Part shown: one piece after another, positions 51,823 to 64,000 of the stretch
Layout of the letters: every line of letters begins with the position of its first letter
How positions within the stretch are numbered: position 1 is the stretch's first letter
NCBI GenBank assembly: GCA_032158295.1
Contig: CM063251.1
Span: forward strand, 18,725,425-18,789,424
Direction: 5' to 3'
Length of the DNA stretch: 64,000 nt
Origin: Pycnopodia helianthoides
Lineage: Eukaryota > Echinodermata > Asteroidea > Forcipulatida > Asteriidae
Translations under genes and position numbers: made by a program
Notes under the pieces: generated by a model
Told to the model about the DNA's origin: nothing
Databases searched by the model: none
What the model saw: the letters and a program-made list of their open reading frames with translations, nothing else

Positions 51823-52410
51823 AGGGCTAACTAGGGCCAAGAAGAAGCGGAGGTAGTCCAGCGTATTGACACTAATTAGTAATTATGGGGCTAGGAGCCA
51901 CTGTAGTGTAAGGTTAAATTTAGATGGCTCTGCCTGTTCTGGCATAATCACATGATTTCCTTAAATGTAACTATATACTGTGATTATTGCCAGGTAAATC
52001 CAAGTAAAAGTGCACAAAATATTTACATAAAAAAGGAGGAAAGAACCACCAGTGTACTACGTAACTACACCAATCTTTGAGAGCAATACTTCTCTCATCT
52101 GAACTATTGTGAAGTATTTATTTTGATTGCCGCAATTGAATTTAAACTTGAAATTTAAGCTTGATAATGAATAGCACAAATCTGTAAAAAGTTTCAATGT
52201 CAAAAAAGGTGTCCAGTGTCTTTAATATTTGAAGTGCTTAAAATCTTTGTCAAAACAAAGTGTATTTTGCTTTTGTCTCTGAAAGCAAAACCTGACCACC
52301 AATTATGATGTAATTTTCGCATGTTTGTATGGTGATTGAAAACCGTATAATGGGCATGATGGGAAGGCAAACATTTCATGTAAATTTACTCCTCTAAAAA
52401 AACAATGCAT

Positions 52411-52752
52411 TTAAAGGTATTGTACACTTTTGGTAACAGCTCAAAATCAGTTTCCACATTTTGTGTGATTAAACATATGCATGAACAAACAAACCTGTGA
52501 AAGTTTGAGCTCAATTGGTCATCGAGGTCACGAGAAAATAGTGAAAAGAGATCTTATGTGTTTTCTGTTTTTTCAAATTATCGCACGCGATAATTACTAT
52601 TGTTTTACTAGTTTCTCAGAAACGATAGCATTTTAGGCAGAAATACTTTAAGGTACCCTTTCTACCATTACTTACTTTAAATCGTGTAAGTTATGTGTGA
52701 ATCTGTGAACATTGTGTTTTTCGATCTTACCAATAGTGTACAGGGCCTTTAA
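52411..52752. mobile_element. TTAA-flanked MITE, family B, copy 2
   Basis: TTAAAGGTATTGTACAC at the left and AGTGTACAGGGCCTTTAA at the right. Intron 1 of the Ig gene. Confidence 0.78.
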
Positions 52753-54192
52753 TTGCTAATCCTAACCCTCAATCCTCCCGACAGTCGTAGATCGTAAAAT
52801 TACAATTAACCATGGGTATCAATTTGTCAAAGACCTTTTTTCAACATTTTAAATGAGCCAAATTTTGCATTGCAATAAAAACCTGAGAAAGTAGAAAGAT
52901 TTAGAATACTGAAATGTTGCAGTTCTATTGCTTCAGATTTTAACGTAGCACCTGCATACACTTTTACTGTATGTAGGCGCGACAAGGTACAAGACCAACT
53001 CAAAAAAGAATTGTGTATATTCACATGCTCCGTGTTCGTTGTAGCTCCTAGGTCTAAGGAACTCGACTAAGAGCTACATGTATAACTCTAGGCAGTGTAG
53101 TACAACATACATTTAGCTGGGCCTCTTCAATGAACGTTTTTGTTGGTTACTTCTGGGATTATTATAATATTACGTACTATGTGTACTTTGCAATCTTCAT
53201 TGCCATTAACACAGTGTTTATAGTGGTTGAGTTAGATTTAAGCTGTACCAGCAATAATTGTGCTTACAGATTTCCGGTGGTGGTGGTTATTCTTAGTGAT
53301 GGTGGTGGGGGGGTGGATTAATGCACTAAATATAAATACTGCCATATTACTTGGTAATTCAAATACACAAGCTATGTTGTTATTGTGACTTCAATTGAGT
53401 GGACAAGGACCTAAATCTGTCCTTTAATCGGACTAATTCAAGTTGTTAAAACGTCATCCATTCATGGGTCGTCAACCCCCATTAGTGACTGGAATCAAAG
53501 GGCCTTTGGTCAGTGGATTACTAATTATTCATAGAACGAGATTGATCCTGGGACAGTCCAATTTCAGTCTTCTATGAGAGCTATCATATGGCCATTGATC
53601 AAGTTTTCTCGACAACGGTTACCTCTAATGACAAACTTTGGCTGACACCTTAAAGTGAAAGTGCTCATTTTAAAACATCAACAGGCCTTTTGATAGCAGG
53701 AAGTAGAGGATAAGCCCCCTCCCCCCTTTCGAAAAAAAATATAAAATAGATTCCAATACTTTAACACACTCTTTTCCTGAGAACTACTGAGATTCCCAAA
53801 ACTCAGTGAACACACTGGGGGGGGGGGGCATACATGCCACATATGGAGCACCAAATGCACTTAAGGTGCTCTACAACACACATTGTTTAGTTTTATAACA
53901 AAAAAAAACATGGATGACATTTTGAAAGGCACAAATAAACCTAAGCACACATCGATTTTGATTGCTATTTGCTGCTGACTTTTCTAAAGCATTTGATAGA
54001 GTCAGCCATTCTATTCTTGCCGCAACATTTTTGTAATATTGGAGTTGGGCTTCATGTTTATAATCCCTTGTATGTGTAGCTTCTTATCAAATAGAAACCC
54101 AGGCTGTTCAATTTGTTTAACAGGGAAAATTTCCACATGGGAAACAATTAAAGATGGGGTCCCTCAGGGCTCGAAGATACATGTAGCTCCAA

Positions 54193-54369
54193 TAGACCTT
54201 ATGCATTGACGTCATCAAGCCGCCATCTTAGAGGTAAAACGATGACGAAACAATGGAAACCGCACATCTGGTACGCGCGGCGCAGAGGATGAGCCAATGA
54301 GTAATCTTCTTTTGACCTCTAGCCGAGGGCGCCTTACTCAGATGACGTCATGTGCATAAGGTCTATTGC
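54193..54369. mobile_element. Palindromic-ended MITE, copy 2, inside the LINE
   Basis: Ends AATAGACCTTATGCATTGAC and GTGCATAAGGTCTATTG are inverted. Removing it restores a continuous reverse-transcriptase reading (GVPQGSK then AFLVMINDF). Confidence 0.8.
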
Positions 54370-54617
54370 TTTTCTGGTCATGATAAATGACTTTAAGCTA
54401 TCTCTGGTCTAATGTCACTCACTATTGACCCCTTGCGTGCATGTCACCATAGAGCTTTATGATGTCACACACTGCAACTTTGCCACACTCACTATTTTGG
54501 GTATCAATTGGTAAGCGTGTAAATGCTGTGTTGCCTAAAATTTGCACTGCAGTGTTCAACCCACACTAGGAACATCGACTCCCCAAATGGCGCAATATAC
54601 ATGTACATAGCTGACTG

Positions 54618-54779
54618 CAGGCCTGGAATTTCATCTTGGAGAGGGCAAGGCCGTTTTCATTATTTTTGTAAAGGGCACTTCCATTGGGAAATCTTAAACT
54701 CTATGGGAATGTTTTGGAGGGGCACCAAGGCCAACACCAGGGCAACGGAGGCCGTGGCCTCCATGAAATTCCAGGCCTG
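54618..54779. mobile_element. CAGG-terminus MITE with 6-bp target duplication, inside the LINE
   Basis: Termini CAGGCCTGGAATTTCATC and ATGAAATTCCAGGCCTG are inverted; flanked by TGACTG at 54612-54617 and 54780-54785. Confidence 0.85.
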
Positions 54780-55844
54780 TGACTGCCTCTGAGACTGGTC
54801 AGTTAGAAATAACATGAAACTTTACCCCAACAATTGTCAAGTCATGATTTCATGCCTTTGTAGAGTTCCGATTTATGTGCCTTGACTTTTCACTTCAGTG
54901 ATTCCATTACTGAACAAACACAATGTGTTAAGCTGTTAGGAATTCTTGTTCAAGAAGATTTGAAATGGAACACCCACGTTGAAAGTATTTCAAAATCGAA
55001 ACGAAAACTTTGCTTTCTCTGAATGCTCAAATGCTGTTGTCTCCTAAAGGTTGGTATTATTGCACAATGCAGTGTATCTAGTCAGACCTTCCCTGGAATA
55101 TTCCTCACTCTTTTGGTTCTGTAGATTTGGCAAATTCACAAATTTGTGATCTTCTCAAGAACTTACAGAGAAAGGCTTCTTGAATTCTTTCCACCAATAT
55201 TTCCAATTCTAAACAATTTCCAATTTGCAATTCCAGACACTTTAAACAAATTCTGACTGTTTCAGAAAGACTTGAAAAGCTCTACCTTAAATTTTAGAAT
55301 TTGTTTGTTAAAATCCGACACTCAAAGAGATTGGCCTCCTCCTTTTAGGAATAATAATTCAAGACATGTTGACCATCTGCCTTCAATCAGGTGTCTTACT
55401 AACTCGTGTTTTGACCCTTGTAGGATTATTCTCTGGGACTATATGAAACTTGGTTACAACCTTTATTTTGTTTGTAATTTGTTCTACATGTATGACCCTT
55501 TATTTATTTATTTATCTGATGACCTCTTTAACATTTGTGAAATCTTTTCCATTGCTGGTTGTTGTGTACTACGCTCAGTGTATTTACTTTTTGTGTAATG
55601 TTGGAACATTGTCCCCTATTTATCTTTTAGATGTTTTTTTGTATTTTATGTATTTTAATCTTTTTAGTGCTTTTTATGTAAACTCCAAATTTGTATGAGA
55701 GACCATGTTAGTAAATAAGCCATTCATAAATAAATAAATAAATAAATAAATAAGGTTTTATAATAATATAATTTTACTCTTCAAGTTCATGGCTATGAGA
55801 AAAGTATTTGTTTGGCCTTATTTAAAAAGAAAGGATATTTAATA

Positions 55845-56062
55845 TTTTTTCTGAAAATGATCCTAATTTTAAACTTATTTGTTTGCTGTTTAATGAGTGT
55901 CAACTCTTTTTAATGGACGTGTGTAGTTTTAATACACAAACTTAATTGAGACCTTTTTCTGAAAATGATCCTAATTTTAAACTTATTTGTTTGCTGTTTA
56001 ATGAGTGTCAACTCTTTTTAATGGACGTGTGTAGTTTTAATACACAAACTTAATTGAGACCT
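55845..56062. repeat. Tandem duplication, two copies of 108 bp
   Basis: Both copies carry CTGAAAATGATCCTAATTTT through AATACACAAACTTAATTGAG with no difference I can see. Ends about 140 bp before the Ig exon. Confidence 0.88.
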
Positions 56063-56204
56063 ACAGAGGAAAATACTTGTGTTGTATCAAGATGACTTTC
56101 AGCAAAAGTTTGTACAGAACCATCCACAAGAAACCTCAGTAGGCCTATATTTCTGTTCTATAAATTTAAACTTTTTTTTAATTTTATTTTTTCTTGTTTT
56201 TTAG

Positions 56205-56498
56205 CTGGTATACCTCAGCTCTCTTTTACAACTGAACCATCTAGCATAACAGCTCCAGCGGGCGAGTCCGTTCAGTTGCAGTGCTCTGTCCAAGGGGAGG
56301 AGCCTATTAGTGTCACATGGCGTCGTGGTCAGGAACCAGTAACTGACCTAGATGGTAGGATAGCTGTACAGTCCAATGGATCCTTGTGGATGCGATTGAG
56401 CAAGGAGAAACAAGATGAAGATGGTGATCCGTACCAGTGCTGTGCCACAAATGCATACGGTACTTTATGTAGCCGCACAGCAACTGTGGTTACATCCG
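56205..56498 (+). CDS. Ig-domain exon of a cell-surface receptor or adhesion protein (gene continues past the window)
   Basis: A 294-base phase 1-1 exon with acceptor TTTTTTAG and donor GTAAGT, the usual layout of one Ig domain per exon. It reads AGIPQLSFTTEPSSITAPAG, then SVQLQCSV, SVTWRRG, AVQSNGSLWMRLSK, and PYQCCATNAYGTLCSRTA: an I-set Ig domain with both canonical cysteines and the core tryptophan. The style (EP-S-x-x-T-A-x-x-G-E, NGSLW, SRTA) resembles first Ig domains of DCC/neogenin/protogenin-type or L1/Robo-type neural receptors; I cannot choose between them. Extra cysteines beside the second canonical one are unusual. No further Ig or FN3 exon is recognisable between 56500 and 64000. 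Confidence 0.8.
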
Positions 56499-57012
56499 GT
56501 AAGTACGGCAAGATGCTCAGTTTGTGCACTCAGGCTTTTTTCAATTTCAGCACTTCCTTCGTGTAGAAAGCAAAATGTATGTCATTGGTAAAGACACTTT
56601 TTGTGTGGAAAGACACTATTAAATTGATTGTAATTCAAGGGGCTTGCATAAATCAAGCCCATGGAGGAAGGGCAGTAGATGCTACAGTTGCCCTGCAAGG
56701 CCCTGCCATTTTATTGACAGGTTTTGTTTTTACCAGTTTTTTTCTCTCTGCTCAGCCTACTTTTTTTTGTTAGCTCTGTTCTCTAAGGGGGAAGTTAAGT
56801 TGACAACCATGCATTTGTTACAGGAGTTTTTACATGGCAAAGACAAGCCTGCATACTTTTTATTCAAGCTTCATTGTTCTGCTAGATCATTAAAACTATC
56901 ACTAATCAGTTGGTTGAAGTCAACATTGGACAGTCAACTCTTGCCTCACGTATGCCACAATTGACTTTTTGAGGCAGACGCGTGCGTAAGTAGAGAGTGG
57001 AGAAGCCAACAG

Positions 57013-57205
57013 GGCCTAATTTCTTAAAGCTTCTTAAGCAGAAATTTTGCTTCAACATTTTCTGCCAAGCAAAACTAAGCAGGAGACCAGTCAAAGACAT
57101 TGTGTTTAGTTATTATTTTGGCTGGTAACCTTTTTCTGGCGAGCACAATTGTTTTGTGCTTAATGGCTTTTTGTGCTTAAAGCAGCTCAATGAAATTGAG
57201 TTAAC
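57013..57205. mobile_element. GGGCCC-family MITE copy
   Basis: AGGGCCTAATTTCTTAAAGC at the left, AAGCAGCTCAATGAAATTGA at the right, with the family interior GGCTGGTAACC. Confidence 0.6.
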
Positions 57206-57494
57206 CACTCTCATTGAAGCACTTTGAAGCTGTGCTCAATTGCAATGGAATTTGGGTTAATGTCGGAAGGGCCCAACCTTGATCAATTGCTGCAGTTCGC
57301 AGTCTAAGCCACTGATCGATCATACATTCAAATACAACGACAGAAAAGTGTTGCATGGGTTACCTCACCATTGTGTGGATTGCACACTGAAGGTTTTGAA
57401 GCTTATTATTGCAATGATGTAATTCTGGCATTGGGAGTAGTTTAGAATGTGCGTGAATGCGTTAGTTTGGATTTTAATTTGAATAGCCAGGAAG

Positions 57495-57940
57495 TACCGA
57501 TAGACTTTACCAAATCCCTGCCGATAGACTTCACCAAACCCCTGCCGATAGACTTTACCAAACCCCTGCCGATAGACTTTACCAAACCCCTGCCGATAGA
57601 CTTTACCAAACCCCTGCCAATAGACTTTACCAAACCCCTGCCGATAGACTTTACCAAACCCCTACCGATAGACTTTACCAAACCCCTGCCAATAGACTTT
57701 ACCAAACCCCTGCCGATAGACTTTACCAAACCCCTGCCAATAGACTTTACCAAACCCCTGCCTCACATCTATGTATAGATTTTACCAAACCCCTGCTGGT
57801 AGACTTTTCCAAACCCCTGCCGATAGACTTTACCAAACCACTGCTGATAGACTTTACCAAACCCCTGCCTCACATATAGATTTTACCAAACCCCTGCTGG
57901 TAGACTTTTCCAAACCCCTGTTGATAGACTTTGCCAAACC
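57495..57940. repeat. 24-bp minisatellite, about 16 units
   Basis: Plus-strand unit CCGATAGACTTTACCAAACC followed by CCTG. The first 11 units are near-perfect and the later ones irregular. The 24-base period keeps a Pro-Ile-Asp-Phe-Thr-Lys-Pro-Leu frame open, and the reverse strand is also open, so coding is not implied. Confidence 0.9.
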
Positions 57941-58762
57941 CCAGGCCATGGACTTTTCAGCAATTATGATGGACATGTATGGACATGTAACCTATATTGT
58001 AATGTATACTTGACTGTGCTGTTTCATATTACTGACTCACTTTAGGCTACTTGAGGTCATGGAAGAGGCCTTTCATCGCCGCTGCCTTGCTGCCCGAGTG
58101 TTGTGTGAGCTAATCCTTTGTCACGGGAAAATAAAAATTGTTTTCGGAAATGGCCACTGTCATTTTAGATCCTTCGAACGATCGCATACACAATTTGAAA
58201 CACACTTCTACTTACGAAAAACGAAAGTTAGAAATTTAATTAGAGAACTATGATGGCCCTGAAGGGACATCGCATGTCTCATGTGCATAGACCCTCCTTC
58301 AGTACACTGAAGTTCAGTGTTACAGTTGGATCTTGATCAGTCGGGGAGCCCCGGTCCCTTTTCAGTCAGAGGAAATTCTGTTTTAGACATTGATACTTTG
58401 TGTTTGTTCCTGGCAATCTGGTTTGAAAGGTCACAGTTGTGGGTCAATGTAGACAAGTAACCTTGATACTTTATGACTGATCTGTACTTTATCAAATTGA
58501 GAAAAAAAAGGCAGGGTGTATCATGTATCATATCCAAGTAGAATTTTGAACTTGTTAAAAGAGTTCAAGTACTAAATGTAGTACTACAATACAATTAAAC
58601 GCAAGATTGGAAGACACTGTCATTTATCTGTCTTTGCAATGAGTCCATGTACATGATGTATTCTATAGTGTTATCGAAAAGTGCATCAAACTGAGAAGTA
58701 TTTATCACTAATTAATGGAAGCAGTGGCAATTGTTAAAAAAGAGAATGTGGAAACAGAAAGT

Positions 58763-59121
58763 TTAAAGGTATTATACAGGATTGGTAGAGCTGACAAAAC
58801 AATCGCAAACAAAGTTCATGTTTTGTTTGATTAACCACATGAAATAACGAACCTGTAAAAATTTGAGCTCAATTGGTCATCGAGGTCACGAGAAAATAGT
58901 GAAAAGAGACCTTAGGTGTTTTCTGTTCTTCAAACATCGAGTTTATTATCGCGCGCGATAAAAACTATTGTTTTATTCATTTCTCAGAAATGATAGCATT
59001 TTAGGCAGGAATATTTTAAGGAACCCTTTCTACCATTACTTACTTTAAATCATGTAAGTTATGTGTGAATCTGTGAACATTTGTGTTTTTCGATCTTACC
59101 AATAGTGTACAGGGCCTTTAA
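58763..59121. mobile_element. TTAA-flanked MITE, family B, copy 3
   Basis: Close to copy 1 (ATTGGTAGAGCTGACAAAAC, AGTGTACAGGGCCTTTAA). Confidence 0.8.
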
Positions 59122-61618
59122 GAAATCTCAACTGTAAGTGTAGGCAAGTTTATGATCCTGATATGATACGTTATTATTATCTATAGGTCAAAGATGATGT
59201 TTTCAAGGTAATGACTTTGTGCACTGTACAGCTTTACTGTAATGCACACTGCATTGTAAATTATTCTAAACCATTGTGTTAATGTTACATGTATTATGTA
59301 TAGTGCAAAGTGGCATGCTTTCAATAGTAACACTATCAGTGTTGACCTATGATCAGTATTATTACAGTAATCAACAATCACGAAATGTCATTGGCAGCAC
59401 TGATGCTGGCCTACAAAAAAAATATACAAACTATAACTTGTAGTTTGTGTATTTTTTTTTGCTGCACACCCAGCATACAGTGTATGCAAGGTACAATGTA
59501 AGGGTATAGCTTAGCAGTTATCCATCTATCATACGGTACGTACTCAACCGTACTGTGGCCGTAATTCATACTAGTACATGTAGATGCTTTTGTGTTGATT
59601 AATAGATGAATAATTGAGCAGGTTCGTCAGGTTCAATGCTGAGGAGATTGCTCTTCAGTGTAATTGTTGCATTTACCGTATTTTCCTGCATGTAAGGCGC
59701 TTGGCGTATAAGGCACAGTACCCCTTAATCACCGAAACAAGATTCAAGTGTCAATGTACATGTACATGTATAAGGCCCAACATGACTTCTCACATAGGGA
59801 CCCGCTAGGTGCCACTCACTGTTGGTACACAAAGTACCAAATCATGCCCGTCATGAAGACCAGGCTCTGTGGCTCTTTTGTAAACGTGTGATGTCACAGG
59901 TTACAATGGTCTATGGAAGTCAAGCTCTAATATCTGCTTTAGACAATTTTTACTGCATATTTGTATTATTACAGTGCTTTTCACTATAAGTGAGAGGTAT
60001 ACAGTCCATCATCTTTTAATGAATACACTTGAAACATGGCACAGCACACATTGGTCTATCACACTTATTACAGCATGTTGTCTTTTTTCGGCCTTGTTTT
60101 CAAAGACCTGTCACTGCACATAAATGCAATGTAGTTTGCTGCTGGTTCACTGTCTTTGATAGAAACTGGCCTATTTCTGTCGGTCACCCCAGTACCAGTA
60201 CAAATTTGTATGTCAAGAGGTCCTCTTCACTCAGGAAATCTGCCTTGCCCCTGCACGAACAAACCCTGAAAGGGCACCGGGGCAATGACCATTAGGACAA
60301 TCATGAGACAAGTGAGGTATTAGGCTTATCATGATGAACTTGTATGCACTTAGGCCAAATAAAAAAAACAAACATATTAAGCGTCCTTTCCCGCTTCCTT
60401 TGTAGAGGCCACCTCTTTTTTTTTTTTTTTTTTTTTTTAAGGATCATTTTTTACGATCTCTGACAACAAAAATCGATTCTAAAATACATTTAAACATTGT
60501 ATTTTTGATTGTAGCACATACAAAAAAACACACAGAAAAAAGATGGCAACCATCTTTAAAAAAATAGCCCGGCCAGTTGTCTTGAAAAATGTTTCGGACG
60601 GCCATTTAAAAAAAAAAAAAAAAAAGGGCCTGCCTCCACCTCTTTTTCAAAAAGAGATGTTTTAAAAATTATTTTGCCTTAGGCAATAAGTACAAACTGC
60701 CACATTAAATCAGCAGCCACATAAATACCAAGCTACATACTACATGTACACTATGTGGTTAAGCAGTTATTAAAAGAAAAGAAATACACAAAATGAAATT
60801 GCATGCATAAAGAAATTGATACCATGTTCTTCAGTCCAGTGATCTATGCAACCTGTGTTCTTGACAACAGGTACAGTACATGTACTGATTGTACATGTAC
60901 ATGATTGTACATGTCGTTGTCGTGTTGTTTCAATGTATTGGTACACCAGTAAGCTGTTAAATCCAGAGCCCTGCCACTGAACAAAATAAACCATACATTG
61001 TATACGTGTACATGATAGTCCTATTCTTCATACAGTGTTTTTTTGTCTGCTTAAAAAAAAAGCCATAATGCTATTAAAAGCAAATCCATTGTATAGAAAG
61101 ATCAATGGTACTTACAAATCATCAAGCCGCAGAGAATAGTATAAAGTCTGAATTTACAGACGTTGTATTCCCAGTGTAGTTCTGAAACGTCATCTACACG
61201 TCAAAATGACGCTGATCGTGATACATGTAAACAGCCAATTAGTTGGAACGGAAATTCTTCTTTAGTCCCACTTTGAGTGATTTACTAAGGAACCTGCCTC
61301 ACTCTATTAACATCCAACATCTTGTTTGTTTATTTTATGTAATAAATTTCTTATTCCCAGCCACCAGTTTTATTTATCACTTATCTTAGAGCACAATTTG
61401 CAAAATAAAAAGTTTAGAGTCGCAGCTTAAAAACTAGGGTCGGTCGGGGAACCGGAAACAGAACCCTTATGTTTTTTTGGCCTTAAGGTTGGTTAGTTTT
61501 ATATAAAATTTATGCAAATATCACCCAACATGTCTTTTTGGTTTGTTTTACCAGCTTTTGGTGCCATTTACATGAAGTGTTTTGCTTTTGTGTATAAAAT
61601 AATGCTAATATTTTTTAC
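59122..61618. other. Intron of the Ig gene, unassigned
   Basis: No exon recognised. Contains a 20-base-class T run near 60418-60438, an A run near 60607-60624 and ACATGT-rich stretches near 60870-60915. Confidence 0.5.
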
Positions 61619-62005
61619 TTAAAGGAACATTACAGAATTGGTAAGAAAAAAACTTGTGAAATATTTTTCACAGATTTACACAAAACTTACACGGTCTAAT
61701 GATGATGATAGTAGAAAACATCCCTTGAAATATTTATGTCTGAAATGCGATATTTGATGAGAAATGAATAAACTAATTTTCTGATTGGAGTTTATAGCTC
61801 AGTGAGCGTTTTATTCATTTGTTGAATCTATATGATTTCATGCAAATGTGTAATCGGTTTTTCACTATTTTCTCGTGACCCAGATGGCCGATCGATCTCA
61901 AACTCCTACAGGTTTGTCAGTTTATGTATATGGTGGATTACATAAAGTGCTTACACTGCCAGCAACTGTTTTGTTAAAAAAAACAATTCTGTAATGTTCC
62001 TTTAA
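61619..62005. mobile_element. TTAA-flanked MITE, family A, copy 5
   Basis: TTAA at both ends, same orientation as copies 1 and 2. Confidence 0.8.
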
Positions 62006-64000
62006 CTTTACTTATAAATCAAAGCAAAAGATACAGGATGCATCTTTTCGCAGGTTTTTCAGCCTGGAAGTTGGAATTATGTCTACCAAAAATTCTAAAA
62101 TTGTGACTATTCAGGTGTTAAGGCCGTGCCACACAGGGCATTGTTTACAGGCACTTGCTTGCACTGTATGCAAAAGGAACAACTAAGCAGCACAAGAGAC
62201 TTTCCACTAGCTTTAAACTTACTCTCCCAAGAAAATAATTAGAAAACTGAAACTGATCGTGTGAATGAATTTTCATATTAGAGATTGTCTGGAGTGGATT
62301 GCACATAAGTTTGTGTAATGTGGCAAAGGGTTTTACTCTTATTTCTGTGTTGTGTGTGTGTGTGTGTGTGTGTGTGGCATGATTTATTTAGCATCGGTCA
62401 AAGTACAAGTAATCGGCATATTACATGGTAACTTGCACATTTTGTTTGACAATGACAGCAATTTAGGTTTTTTCCAGGCCTGATACTGCACGAATGCATC
62501 AAAGACAAATGCCCTTGTTGCCCCTGGTCGTTGCCTTGGTGCTCTTTGACTGTTACAATAAAAAAATGTCCCCGTAGAGGTGCACTCATACCAAGGAGAA
62601 AATGCCTTGGTGCCCTTTGCCCTTTCAAAAAAGGAGGAATCGGGGCCTGTGTTTCCCCAGGGCCTAAACAAATATTCATAAAGCGGTCCCTGAATATTGA
62701 TGTAGACCAGAAATTACCAAAGCCTCCCACTCGGGGTCATTTACATATTATTAATCACTTTTTGTGTGTGTATGAGACCAATTATTTTACAACCATCAAT
62801 ATTAGGATCAAATATGCACTTATTCAAAATCCAATTTGGACACCTACATTGTAAAACATAGTTTGATTGCCTTGTTGACAACATTATATCCTGGAAATTG
62901 CTAATATTTTGTCAAGATACTTCAATAATTTCTTTTGTAATTGATGTGTTTAGTTTTTTTGTGTGTTAACATGCATATTTGCTAATTGTTTTATACACAT
63001 GGTTGGACAAGTTGCAATACTTGGTCAGAGTCAAGTAAATTATTCCCAAATGGGTTTAGATTGACTTGGAAAATGCAAAAAATTAGTTTTTTGGCCTGAC
63101 GTTTCGACCCTAGCAGAGTCTTTCCCGAATGACTTGGAAAATAATAACTGGAGTTATAATAATGTCTTGACTTCAGAGAGTGACGATGATTTTCCAGTGA
63201 TTCTGCAACTTTGCTGAGTTTTTCCAGTGGGACCATACATGTACACTGTATGTAACATCCGTTCTATTCCCAACTACAGAGTCACAACTTGACCATAACG
63301 AGCAACTCTATTCATAGCCATCCATTATTCCAAGAAGAGATTAAGTATTTGTGTAGGCTTCTCTCCAGACTGATGTGCATTGTCTTGTAAAAAAAGTTGC
63401 TGTTTAAGTACATATATTGGCTGCATGAGTATAGTTGTCGCAGAGTACGAGGTGGAATCTGGACTGTCGGAAATGCCAGGTTTCACTGAGCGATTACATT
63501 ATATTCTGCAACATGCACGAAATGAAATGCATTCAATATTTGTTTTGTATAACTCACACATAGATCCTTGTCGTTTGATTTTTTTTTTAAATAAACACAA
63601 AATAGACATGAAAACTCGTCCATCTCACACTATGAAAATTCTTAAAAACCCCTTCTAAACAACATGAAAGACTCTGTGTAAACACCAACCTTGTCCACCG
63701 TGACACAACAGGCCTTGCGCTTAAGCTTTTTGAGAAGTAGCCCACCGGGCCAGTAAACTGCATTTTACTTGCCTCCAGGAAATCTTAGTAGCCCAGATTT
63801 TAAACAGGAATTGCCATACATGTAATGTTCTGATCACAACCAGTTTAATGATCAAATGAAGTTATATTCACACACTCAAGAACGATTAACACATTTTATA
63901 CATTAATTATTCACATCTGAAAAGGAAGAAATGAGCATTTTAAACAAGGAGGTTGCACAGTTTTCAGTAGCCCACAGGGCAATTTGAGAAGTGGTGTTTA
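62006..64000. other. Intron of the Ig gene, unassigned
   Basis: A (TG)n microsatellite at 62350-62375; repeat-like fragments near 62480-62660 and 63080-63125. No Ig or FN3 exon recognised. Confidence 0.5.

Larger units (their letters stand above)
53965..55753 (+). mobile_element. LINE (L2/CR1-like), 5'-truncated, carrying two MITE insertions
   Basis: Plus-strand fragments in order: AADFSKAFDRVSHSILAATF, DGVPQGSK, FLVMINDFKLSL, KLLGILVQEDLKWNTHVESI, VRPSLEYSSL and a decayed tail. These are reverse-transcriptase motifs of a non-LTR retrotransposon. It ends in AAAT repeats. Two MITEs (54193..54369 and 54618..54779) lie inside. Many stops and shifts: inactive. Confidence 0.82.

Noticed and set aside
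57442..57778. Overlapping long frames on both strands (PIDFTKPL and its reverse)
   Set aside because: A 24-base repeat leaves frames open; no start context or splice signals.

Overview
The window is animal nuclear DNA: large introns with GT-AG borders, many small dispersed repeats, tRNA-derived SINEs and LINE fragments. A polycystin-1 of the REJ type and the repeat repertoire fit a marine invertebrate deuterostome, most likely an echinoderm. That is an inference, and the species cannot be named from the sequence.

One gene dominates. Between 49126 and 10169 on the minus strand I could assemble 28 coding exons of a polycystin-1 (PKD1-type) protein. Exon phases agree at every junction except one (exon 10 to 11). 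The spliced length is about 4,365 residues, close to human polycystin-1 (about 4,300). The order is: signal peptide, WSC domain, PKD repeats, a Cys-rich segment, about a dozen further PKD repeats, REJ module, GAIN/GPS region with an intact HL|S cleavage site, first membrane helix, PLAT domain, several helices with a long cytoplasmic loop, the polycystin extracellular domain, the final channel-like helices and a short C-terminal coiled coil. I saw no leucine-rich repeats or C-type lectin domain.

Divergently from it, with start codons about 1.3 kb apart, lies the 5' end of a second gene on the plus strand: a signal-peptide exon (50462..50537) that joins in phase to an immunoglobulin-domain exon (56205..56498). 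The rest of that gene lies beyond the right edge.

The first 10 kb contains only repeats and sequence I cannot assign. Repeats include: TTAA-flanked MITE families sharing an internal core; short elements with CAGG termini and 5-6 bp target duplications; a hAT-like MITE with a perfect 8-bp duplication; L2/CR1-like LINE 3' fragments and SINEs with a similar 3' tail; a 275-bp-arm inverted repeat; and several minisatellites.

The most unusual observation is that three tandem arrays in the polycystin gene are built from copies of exon edges together with their splice sites (exon 15 acceptor, exon 16 donor, exon 23 donor), and two further arrays sit at or near donors. A second is a cluster of single-base indels in the large PKD/REJ exon 10. 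These look like consensus errors but could be real decay.
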